7,869 nt of DNA, from assembly GCA_024405075.1 (NCBI GenBank), contig JAKSPG010000056.1:1-7869 (forward strand), given 5' to 3'. Below the pieces are notes generated by a model. It made no database searches, was not told the origin of the DNA, and saw nothing but the letters and a program-made list of their open reading frames with translations. Source of the DNA: Elusimicrobiaceae bacterium. Its GTDB lineage: Bacteria > Elusimicrobiota > Elusimicrobia > Elusimicrobiales > Elusimicrobiaceae. The position numbers and the translations under genes were made by a program. Below, one piece after another: positions 1-4,849 of this stretch. Numbering within the stretch: the first letter of the stretch is position 1; each line of letters opens with the position of its first letter.

Positions 1-12
1 CGCAGTGTTTCT

Positions 13-576
13 ATGCGGGATATAGTGGTGGGTGTGCCTAGTGCCCCGTTATACCCCGCTTTTGCCGCCTGCAGGGTCGGGGTGACGAACGGGGCAGGTG
101 GCTTTACACTTATTGAACTTCTTGTCGTCGTCCTCATTATTGGTATTCTCGCCGCCGTGGCCTTGCCGCAGTACCAAAAAGCCGTGGACAAAACGCGCTA
201 CACACAAGCGCGCAACTTAGTGGAAAACATTTGGCAGGCAGAACAGCGATATAAATTGGCGACCGATTCGTACACTATGCGCTTTGAAGATTTGGATATA
301 GAAATGCCTACCCCCAAGGCAATTCATAATGATGCGGATGCGGACAGATATACATATAATTGGGGAGAGTGTGCGTTGCATAATACGGGATATATTCGTT
401 GCGTAATTAACCTAGGTTCTTCTGGCAGAGCTTGGTATTTTGCCCGACACGGTTCAACAGGTCGGCAATGTTGGGCAGACCCCGGTACCAACGAACGAGC
501 CAACATGCTATGCCGGACCGTTACTCAAAAGACAACCGGTAGTGATAACGGTTCGTACAAACTCTACTCTTTTTAA
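13..576 (+). CDS. Type IV pilin-like (prepilin) protein with unusually long leader
   Basis: This is a secreted pilin or pseudopilin, processed by prepilin peptidase and assembled in an inner-membrane-anchored filament. Residues 30-50 form the class III signal: Gly30 at the cleavage site, mature Phe1 (residue 31), Glu5 (residue 35), then a hydrophobic helix ending in LPQYQKAV. After the helix comes a small soluble domain of about 125 residues with four Cys (120, 130, 153, 167), possibly two disulfides. The C-terminus is GSYKLYSF. The start is uncertain. ATG at 13 gives a 30-residue leader and no ribosome site is visible. GTG at 82, with AGGG at 73-76, gives a conventional 7-residue leader (VTNGAGG). 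The frame is also open to base 1, so the gene could begin outside the window. The leader is written by a palindromic repeat (42-96). No pilus assembly genes are visible, so the pilin could be a filament subunit or a minor pseudopilin. Confidence 0.85.
   Translation: MRDIVVGVPSAPLYPAFAACRVGVTNGAGGFTLIELLVVVLIIGILAAVALPQYQKAVDKTRYTQARNLVENIWQAEQRYKLATDSYTMRFEDLDIEMPTPKAIHNDADADRYTYNWGECALHNTGYIRCVINLGSSGRAWYFARHGSTGRQCWADPGTNERANMLCRTVTQKTTGSDNGSYKLYSF
42..96. repeat. Nested imperfect palindrome overlapping the prepilin leader
   Basis: The outer arms TGCCCCGTT (42-50) and AACGGGGCA (88-96) are a perfect 9-bp inverted repeat. Inside them ACCCCG (53-58) pairs with CGGGGT (78-83), and the centre holds the self-complementary CCTGCAGG (68-75). 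The element lies wholly inside the reading frame, codes most of the pilin leader, and covers the alternative GTG start at 82 and its AGGG. It looks like a dispersed palindromic repeat (REP/RPE-like) that has been captured as coding sequence; the dispersal is inferred because only one copy is present here. Confidence 0.55.
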
Positions 577-579
577 CAA

Positions 580-615
580 AAAAATCACCCCCGCTAATCA
601 GCGGGAGTGATTTTT
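580..615. terminator. Bidirectional rho-independent terminator between convergent genes
   Basis: Arms 580-595 and 600-615 form a 16-position stem with a single C/A mismatch (589/606) and an AATC loop. The lower stem is A-rich on the left and T-rich on the right, so each strand ends in a U tract. It starts four bases after the pilin stop and ends 13 bases before the phosphorylase stop, and it probably serves both. Confidence 0.9.
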
Positions 616-627
616 GTTGCTTTGAAT

Positions 628-1944
628 TTATTTGATCACTTCTTTTACAATTTTGTACGGGGCGGGTTTTTTGGCTCCTATCTTCACCGCTTTTTTAAAC
701 AATTCCGCACCGGCTTCCAATCGTTTTTTGTCCGAGGCGTACAGCGTAGCAACCACGTCCCCTTTTCTGACGGCTTCGCCGCCTTTTTTGTTTAGCCAAA
801 TGCCGGCACCGTAATCAATTTTATCTTCCATGGTGTTGCGCCCGGCTCCCAGCAGCACGCCCGCCATTCCGGCGGTTTTGGCATCTATGTGCTGGATATA
901 TCCGTTTTTATCCGCCTTGAAAGTATATTTTAATTTGGCATCTTTAAAATATCTTATAGGGTCGTCCACCGCCAGGGGGCTGGCTCCTTGCCACTTGAGC
1001 ATTTTGCGCAGTCTGGCGGCCGCTTCGCCGTTGTCAATTTTTTCTTCCAACAAAGTGCGGGCTTTTTTAGCATCTTTTTGCACCCCGCTAATCAGCAACA
1101 TGTTGACGGCTTCCTCCATAAGCAGTTCGTAAAAATCGGGCGCGAGTTTTTTATCGCCCTTTAAAATCAACACTGTTTGGCGCATTTCATTGGCGTTGCC
1201 GATGGCACAGCCCAGCGGTTGGTCCATGTACGTAATCAGTGCCCGGCATTTAAGCCCCAGCAGTTTGGCCGTACTGACAAGCGCGCGCGCCAGTTTGCGG
1301 CTGTCCTCCAACTTTTGCATAAACGCGCCGGAGCCGTATTTGACGTCCATGAGCAAGCTGTCTACGCCCTCGGCGTATTTTTTGGATAAGATACTGGCCA
1401 CAATCAGCGGCTGGCTTTCTACCGAGCCGGACGCATCACGCAGCGAATAGAGTTTTTTATCGGCCGGGGCCAAGTCTTTGGTTTGACCGAACAGGCACAC
1501 ATTTAGTTTTTTAATTTGGCGGTAGATTAAATTAACAGGCATGCGTACTTCAAAATTTTTCATGGATTCCAATTTGTCCAGCGTGCCTCCCGTATGCCCC
1601 AACCCGCGGCCGGACATCATCGGCACCGCTACGCCCGCGCAAGCCACCAGCGGCGCAAGCGCCAGGGAAATACCGTCCCCCACACCCCCGGTGGAGTGTT
1701 TATCTACTTTAGGCAGTTGGGTAACAGAAGAAAAATCAAGCCGCCCGCCGGAACGAGCCATGGCTTTGGTGAGCATGGCGGTTTCTTTATCGCAAAGCGG
1801 GTTTAAAAAACAAGCCATTAAAAAGGAAGAAAGCTGGTAATCGGGGATGGTTTCTTTAGCCGCTCCGTTGGCGACAAAATCAAACTCCGCTTGCGTGAGC
1901 GGTTTGCCGTTGCGTTTTTTAATAATAATATCAATCATGCGCAT
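628..1944 (-). CDS. deoA: Thymidine / pyrimidine-nucleoside phosphorylase
   Basis: The enzyme cleaves thymidine (and perhaps uridine or deoxyuridine) with phosphate to the free base and (deoxy)ribose-1-phosphate in cytoplasmic nucleoside salvage. The 438-residue product has the length usual for DeoA/Pdp. Visible motifs are the phosphate loop KVDKHSTGGVGD (80-91), the family signature SGRGLGHTGGTLDKLE (111-126), and the substrate-binding trio Arg169, Ser184 and Lys188 with the spacing of E. coli DeoA Arg171/Ser186/Lys190. The C-terminal alpha/beta domain ends in KIVKEVIK. I chose ATG 1944 because AAGGAGAG lies eight bases upstream; the open frame runs on to 2181 but would overlap the tatD gene and has no homology-like content. 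A second in-frame ATG at 1938 is less well spaced. It lies 77 bp behind tatD, probably in one transcript. Choosing between thymidine-specific DeoA and broad-range Pdp is not possible by eye. Confidence 0.93.
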   Translation of the reverse strand: MRMIDIIIKKRNGKPLTQAEFDFVANGAAKETIPDYQLSSFLMACFLNPLCDKETAMLTKAMARSGGRLDFSSVTQLPKVDKHSTGGVGDGISLALAPLVACAGVAVPMMSGRGLGHTGGTLDKLESMKNFEVRMPVNLIYRQIKKLNVCLFGQTKDLAPADKKLYSLRDASGSVESQPLIVASILSKKYAEGVDSLLMDVKYGSGAFMQKLEDSRKLARALVSTAKLLGLKCRALITYMDQPLGCAIGNANEMRQTVLILKGDKKLAPDFYELLMEEAVNMLLISGVQKDAKKARTLLEEKIDNGEAAARLRKMLKWQGASPLAVDDPIRYFKDAKLKYTFKADKNGYIQHIDAKTAGMAGVLLGAGRNTMEDKIDYGAGIWLNKKGGEAVRKGDVVATLYASDKKRLEAGAELFKKAVKIGAKKPAPYKIVKEVIK

Positions 1945-1952
1945 AATGTGTG

Positions 1953-1960
1953 CTCTCCTT
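1953..1960 (-). promoter_or_regulatory. Strong Shine-Dalgarno site fixing the phosphorylase start
   Basis: On the minus strand this reads AAGGAGAG, eight bases before ATG 1944. It decides the start against the much longer open frame reaching 2181. Confidence 0.75.
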
Positions 1961-1963
1961 TCG

Positions 1964-1977
1964 CAGGGACGTCCCTG
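1964..1977. promoter_or_regulatory. Perfect 14-bp palindrome upstream of deoA (possible operator)
   Basis: CAGGGACGTCCCTG is fully self-complementary and sits directly upstream of the deoA ribosome site, in the 77-bp gap after tatD. Its position suits a repressor operator or a short leader hairpin. It has no T tract, so it is not a terminator. Ten of its bases (GCAGGGACGT including the flanking G) recur at 4699-4708 in the tRNA-distal array, so it could alternatively be a repeat-derived piece. Confidence 0.35.
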
Positions 1978-2021
1978 GAACTTGTAGCATAGCATTTTGC
2001 GGAAAAAAAGAGAAGAGCTCC

Positions 2022-2831
2022 TTAAGGGAGTCCGTACAACTGCCGGGCGTTTTGGGTAGTTTGCTCGGCCAGTGTTTGCAGTGGTACGTTTAAATAATCT
2101 GCCACCCACTGGGCAATAAGCGGGATGTTGGACGGGTCGTTGCGGGTGCCGCGTTTGCCTTGGGGGGAAAGATACGGGCAATCGGTTTCCAGTATGATTT
2201 TATCCGCACCGGCTTTTTTGACGGATTCGCGGATATACTCGTTTTTTTTGTATGTAAAACAACCGTTTATACCTAGTAAGAGCCCGCTGTCCAACGCTTG
2301 TTTGGCTTCTTCGTAGCGGGCGCAAAAACAGTGTAATACGCCGGGATGTGCGGTGGAAGTTGTTGCGTGCCAGTGATGTTTTAAGCAAGAAAAAGTATCT
2401 TGATAGACGTTGTAGTTCTCTGCCTGACGGCGTACGTGCAGGACCAACGGTTTGTGGTTGGCGTTGGCCAATTCAATCATCTGTACAAATACGCGGTGTT
2501 GAATTTCCCGCGGGGCTACGTCCAAACAGGTATAGTCCAGCCCGGCCTCGCCCACGGCTAACGCGCGGCGATCTTGCAGGCGTTGAGCCAGGTCGTCCGC
2601 CGCAGCTTGGGTGTAGCGCGGGGCATATTCCGGATGCACGCCCAGCACCGTGCCGATAAAGCCCGGGTACTTATCCGCCAGCGAAAATGCCGGGGCCCAC
2701 TCGTCGGGCGCGCAGGCAATTTCTATACTGGCCGCTAGCCCGGCTTGCGGCAGGCGGGTAGCGATAAGCTCGTCGCGGTCAGCGTCAAAGGCCGGGTCGC
2801 ACAGGTGGGCGTGAGAGTCTATAAAGTGCAT
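2022..2831 (-). CDS. TatD-family metal-dependent hydrolase (DNase-like)
   Basis: TatD/YcfH proteins are cytoplasmic TIM-barrel hydrolases of the amidohydrolase type. Characterised members are metal-dependent DNases or 3'-5' exonucleases. Numbered from ATG 2831 (269 residues), all expected ligands are present: His7 and His9 in FIDSHAHL, Glu95 in VGEAGLDY, His132 in LHVR, His167 in GVLHCF and Asp217 in ETDCPYLSP. The C-terminal GKRGTRNDPSNIP also fits the family. I prefer ATG 2831 because the family begins with this short strand and DSH motif; the open frame upstream to 2879 adds 16 residues with no family match. Neither start has a clear Shine-Dalgarno site. The gene lies upstream of deoA on the same strand and diverges from the secreted-protein gene. 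Its substrate and whether it is TatD, YcfH or YjjV type are not decided by the sequence. Confidence 0.92.
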   Translation of the reverse strand: MHFIDSHAHLCDPAFDADRDELIATRLPQAGLAASIEIACAPDEWAPAFSLADKYPGFIGTVLGVHPEYAPRYTQAAADDLAQRLQDRRALAVGEAGLDYTCLDVAPREIQHRVFVQMIELANANHKPLVLHVRRQAENYNVYQDTFSCLKHHWHATTSTAHPGVLHCFCARYEEAKQALDSGLLLGINGCFTYKKNEYIRESVKKAGADKIILETDCPYLSPQGKRGTRNDPSNIPLIAQWVADYLNVPLQTLAEQTTQNARQLYGLP

Positions 2832-2928
2832 ACTATATTGTATCTTTTTTGGGTATTTTTCGCCGGGGAAACAAATCACAGTAGATTTATCTTATCGGTA
2901 TTTGGGTGTCGGGGACGTGTTGTCTTTC

Positions 2929-2966
2929 GGACCTAAAGGCCCAGCTGAAAAATGGGTATTAGGTCC
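2929..2966. repeat. Structured inverted repeat in the divergent intergenic region
   Basis: GGACCTAA (2929-2936) and TTAGGTCC (2959-2966) are perfect 8-bp arms. Nested inside, CCCA (2940-2943) can pair with TGGG (2953-2956) around a GCTGAAAAA loop, giving about 12 pairs with a small internal loop. No T tract follows on either strand, so a terminator is unlikely. It lies immediately upstream of the candidate -35 box of the plus-strand gene, so it may be an operator, a dispersed repeat, or an RNA element of the opposite transcript. Confidence 0.45.
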
Positions 2967-2968
2967 TA

Positions 2969-2997
2969 TTGAAAAGCGTGTTTTTTGCCTCTATCCT
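2969..2997 (+). promoter_or_regulatory. Candidate sigma70-type promoter for the secreted-protein gene
   Basis: TTGAAA (2969-2974) is followed after 17 bases by TATCCT (2992-2997), giving a start of transcription near 3004 and a short leader to the ribosome site AGAGGG (3013-3018). The -35 is good and the -10 only moderate. Confidence 0.4.
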
Positions 2998-3024
2998 ATC
3001 TATTCTATATACAGAGGGTACGCC

Positions 3025-3393
3025 ATGATGAAGAAATTTTTTATTCTATGTATATTGGGGCTGTTTTTAGAGGGGGGCGGCTTTTGCCAAGAAGCGGTTG
3101 TCAAATCAATAAGCCGCACGCCCGCTAGGGTTACGGACATTTGTAACCGTGCTATGGGAAAATGCACCAGTCTGTTTACATATCCGGGGTTGGGTGTCTC
3201 GCTTGCGCAGCGCAGAGTAAGTGCCTATGTGCAAGCCGGTAAGGCCGTTAAAAATCAATCCGCGCTGGCAAAGGATATGGATGTAGATAATAATCCTTTT
3301 AAGAATTTGGACGGACGCAGATTCTTAGATTTTTACCGCAAAATCAACCCGGACGGTGTTGAACTCCGCACAAATCAGCAGGCGTTAAACTAG
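3025..3393 (+). CDS. Secreted protein, N-terminal part of a gene cut by an in-frame TAG
   Basis: The first 122 residues of a 399-codon reading frame. Residues 1-24 are a signal peptide: MMKK, a hydrophobic core, GGGFC, then QEA. A Cys follows the core, but the preceding residues do not make a good lipobox, so ordinary export to the periplasm is more likely than lipidation. After it come a Cys pair in RVTDICNRAMGKC (35-47) and a charged, mainly polar stretch. ATG 3025 is preceded by AGAGGG at 3013-3018; ATG 3028 is the alternative. The open frame reaching back to 2902 crosses the intergenic inverted repeat and lacks any signal of coding. The stop TAG at 3391-3393 is in the same frame as the downstream ChaN/Tiki-like part. 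Alone, this fragment matches nothing I recognise; it makes sense as the export signal and linker of the larger protein. Confidence 0.6.
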   Translation: MMKKFFILCILGLFLEGGGFCQEAVVKSISRTPARVTDICNRAMGKCTSLFTYPGLGVSLAQRRVSAYVQAGKAVKNQSALAKDMDVDNNPFKNLDGRRFLDFYRKINPDGVELRTNQQALN

Positions 3394-4224
3394 ATCTTAT
3401 CATCTGCGAATCGTAAAATAACGTATGGAATTACCTACGCGGAAGCGACCGGGCGCAAACTGCAAGGTTCTTTGTCTTCGTTGCAGCAGCATGTACGTAC
3501 GTATACACACCCCGAGGAGCAGGATTTGGCTTGGTTGGCCCAGCAAATCCCCGAAGATACACAATACCTGTTGTTGGGGGAAATTCACAATCCGTTTGTG
3601 ATGGGTCACATCTCGCCTCTCATGAAGGAACTCCGCGTCCGGTTTGGGGACCGCCGCATCATTTTATTAACTGAATTTTTAGAAGAAGGCGACAGCTCTA
3701 CCTTAGAAGACCCCGAAAAATATAGTGGGTGGTTCTCTACCCCTTTACGTCAAAAAATATGGACAGAAGCGCAGGCCAACCAAATTTCTGTTTTTGGGTT
3801 GGAGCCCTCGGTAGTTTATGAGCATTACTCGGACTTCCATTTCGTAAGTGAGTATAACCACCGCGAAAATGTGTGGGCTACTAACTTTGGTGTGGACGTA
3901 CGCAACCATGCGTGGGCAAAGACCATTGAACAGTACCACCAAGAAAATCCGGACGCTTTGATTGTAGTTTACGCCGGGATTAATCATTTGGCGTACACGT
4001 CCCCTTTCTCTTTAGGGTTAAAACTCAAAAAACAAGCGCCCACTTTCCTTACCTCGTTTACGCTGGGGATTCCCACTTCGCAGGAAAGTGTTTTGCAGCC
4101 GATTTCTTCGTTTGACCTTGTTACCGGCGGGGTGTTTGGCCAGCGTATTGTGCACGTTGCCCCGGAAGATGCCGAAACGGCCGGGTTTAACATCCAACTT
4201 AAATTTATAGACAAATATTATTGA
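3394..4224 (+). pseudogene. ChaN/Tiki-like haem-uptake superfamily domain, downstream of the in-frame TAG
   Basis: This is the continuation, in the same frame and without a shift, of the secreted protein that begins at 3025. The 276 codons between the TAG and TGA 4222-4224 are open. Counting from 3025, the domain shows the core strand YLLLGEIHNP with Glu186 and His188, then LLTEF (Glu217), GLEP (Glu260) and YAGINHLAY (His321). This pattern is typical of the ChaN/TraB/GumN-like 'Tiki' group, whose members bind haem or act as metal-dependent hydrolases in the envelope. No ATG or GTG lies between the TAG and the domain. A TTG at 3472 with AAGG at 3464-3467 is the only candidate restart and would give a 250-residue protein without a signal peptide. 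I therefore read it as a nonsense-disrupted gene. Translational readthrough or restart remain possible. Family assignment is from motifs only. Confidence 0.6.
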
Positions 4225-4435
4225 CAGTTTTTTCCTGCAGATAACTTCTAGCGTTGCGTGGAGGTGGACTGACGGCCCGTATGCCGGCAGCGGATTTCGC
4301 TACAACAGGGATAACCCTCGGGTGGAGTGTATAGAAAAGGTGGAACAGCCGCATTATTTTTGCGGGAAAATTGAGCATATCTACGAGAGTATAGTGGATA
4401 TAGGAGTAAATCGTTCGTATCGCTTGAAAGATTAG
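4211..4435 (+). pseudogene. Probable orphan 3' end of a pilin-like gene
   Basis: The frame is open for 74 codons and has no ATG or GTG near its beginning. Its last 60 residues read like the C-terminal domain of the pilin-like proteins expected in this genome: a Trp/Gly-rich turn (WRWTDGPYAG), RVECIEKVEQ, then YFCGKIEHIYESIV and a short basic end YRLKD before TAG 4433-4435. The two Cys and the terminal YRL resemble the style of the intact pilin at the left edge, which ends in SYKLYSF. The hydrophobic N-terminal helix is absent, so this would be a decayed remnant or the piece left after recombination. The stop lies five bases before the tRNA promoter. Chance reading frame is the main alternative. 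Confidence 0.4.
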
Positions 4436-4439
4436 CGGT

Positions 4440-4468
4440 TTGCACTTTGGCCTAAAAACTGTTATAAT
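4440..4468 (+). promoter_or_regulatory. Strong sigma70 promoter of the tRNA-Ala gene
   Basis: TTGCAC (4440-4445), a 17-base spacer and a perfect TATAAT (4463-4468) put the start of transcription near 4475, five bases before the mature tRNA end. This is the best promoter match in the window. Confidence 0.85.
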
Positions 4469-4479
4469 AAATACATAAC

Positions 4480-4552
4480 GGGCCTGTAGCTCAGCTGGGA
4501 GAGCGCCTGCATGGCATGCAGGAGGTCGCAAGTTCGATCCTTGTCAGGTCCA
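4480..4552 (+). tRNA. tRNA-Ala, anticodon GGC
   Basis: A complete 73-nt cloverleaf decoding GCC (and GCU) alanine codons. The acceptor stem GGGCCTG pairs with CAGGTCC (one G-U). The D stem is GCTC/GAGC with an 8-base loop. The anticodon stem is CCTGC/GCAGG around the loop ATGGCAT, with anticodon GGC at 4513-4515. The variable loop is AGGTC, and the T stem GCAAG/CTTGT encloses TTCGATC. The discriminator is A and CCA is not encoded, so it must be added by the nucleotidyltransferase. The 3' third (from 4524) is repeated twice downstream. Confidence 0.97.
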
Positions 4553-4558
4553 AAATTT

Positions 4559-4586
4559 AAACCTCGCGAAAGCGGGGTTTTATTTT
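4559..4586 (+). terminator. Terminator 1, directly after tRNA-Ala
   Basis: Nine-pair stem AAACCTCGC (4559-4567) with GCGGGGTTT (4572-4580), one T-G wobble, a GAAA tetraloop, then TATTTT. It starts seven bases after the tRNA. An identical copy follows the third repeat. Confidence 0.85.
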
Positions 4587-4591
4587 GGCCG

Positions 4592-4690
4592 GCAGGCGCG
4601 AGGCAACGCCAAATGGCCAGGGTCGCAAGTTCGATCCTTGTCAGGTCCAAGATTTGAAAACCCTACGCGAAAGCGTGGGGTTTTGAATTT
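4592..4690 (+). repeat. tRNA-distal repeat unit 2: spacer block, tRNA-Ala 3' third, hairpin
   Basis: The unit starts with a 29-base block (4592-4620) shared with unit 3 at two mismatches. It continues with bases 4621-4650, identical to the last part of the tRNA gene plus one base (4524-4553: variable-loop end, T arm, 3' acceptor strand and discriminator). It ends with a terminator-like hairpin. The 5' half of a tRNA is missing, so the unit cannot fold as a full tRNA. Confidence 0.85.
4657..4690 (+). terminator. Terminator-like hairpin 2, inside the tRNA-distal array
   Basis: Twelve-pair stem AAAACCCTACGC (4657-4668) with GCGTGGGGTTTT (4673-4684), a GAAA loop and one T-G wobble, followed by GAATTT. 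Compared with hairpins 1 and 3 it is longer, and its changes are paired on both sides of the stem. Confidence 0.75.
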
Positions 4691-4715
4691 TAGGACTAGC
4701 AGGGACGTATTGTGA

Positions 4716-4808
4716 GCAGGTGCGAGACAACGCCAAATGGCCAGGGTCGCAAGTTGGGTCTTCGTCAGGTCCAAAATTTAAACCTCGCGAAAGCGGGGTT
4801 TTATTTTT
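4716..4808 (+). repeat. tRNA-distal repeat unit 3, diverged tRNA 3' third plus hairpin
   Basis: Bases 4716-4744 match 4592-4620 with two differences. Bases 4745-4773 correspond to the tRNA 3' third, but four substitutions fall in the T arm. From 4764 to 4807 the sequence is identical over 44 bases to 4543-4586, which includes the tRNA end and terminator 1. This unit therefore matches unit 2 in its left part and the tRNA copy in its right part, as recombination or conversion between units would produce. Confidence 0.85.
4780..4808. terminator. Terminator 3, between the tRNA array and convergent pbpC
   Basis: This is an exact copy of terminator 1: arms 4780-4788 and 4793-4801 around a GAAA loop, then TATTTTT. 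On the opposite strand the stem is followed by AAATTTT, so it may also end the pbpC transcript, whose stop codon lies 42 bases away. Confidence 0.75.
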
Positions 4809-4849
4809 AGAAAGCAGAGTTTTTGATTTTAGGATGTAAATGCTTTTAT

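Noticed and set aside
830..1840. Several plus-strand open frames opposite deoA
   Set aside because: They are complementary-strand shadows of a clearly assigned gene, without ribosome sites or domains.
2018..2030. Terminator at the end of tatD
   Set aside because: The possible stem is about five pairs with a three-base loop, and the T-rich run is separated from it by several bases; too weak to call.
1945..2181. N-terminal extension of the phosphorylase by 79 residues
   Set aside because: It overlaps the tatD coding end, is Arg/Pro-rich without family similarity, and a strong ribosome site marks ATG 1944.
2902..3024. N-terminal extension of the secreted protein upstream of MMKK
   Set aside because: It would bury the signal peptide and crosses the inverted repeat and promoter; AGAGGG before ATG 3025 is the better start.
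3391..3393. TAG read as a sense codon through genetic-code reassignment
   Set aside because: TAG is the natural stop of pbpC (4850-4852), where readthrough would add only six codons before TAA. Other intact genes here end in TAA. One internal TAG is better explained as a mutation.
4205..4531. Minus-strand frames opposite the pilin-like remnant and tRNA
   Set aside because: They run antisense into the tRNA gene and lack ribosome sites or recognisable domains.
4577..4773. Two additional tRNA-Ala genes in units 2 and 3
   Set aside because: No 5' acceptor strand, D arm or anticodon arm is present at the required distance; unit 3 also has an altered T arm.
4524..4773. Attachment sites of an integrated element at the tRNA 3' end
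   Set aside because: Repeated tRNA 3' ends are typical of integration, but the copies are only about 100 bp apart, contain no integrase or cargo, and include the terminators. Remnants of repeated integration and excision cannot be excluded.
4462..4774. Minus-strand reading frames (4462-4650 and 4580-4774) coding peptides such as GPDKDRTCDLL and LATLAIWRCLAPA
   Set aside because: They are antisense to tRNA-Ala and its repeats. Peptides of this kind are known spurious translations of tRNA antisense; their similarity to each other only reflects the DNA repeat.
4524..4808. CRISPR-like repeat array
   Set aside because: Only three units of unequal length, with spacers that are themselves similar and tRNA-derived repeats; no cas genes.
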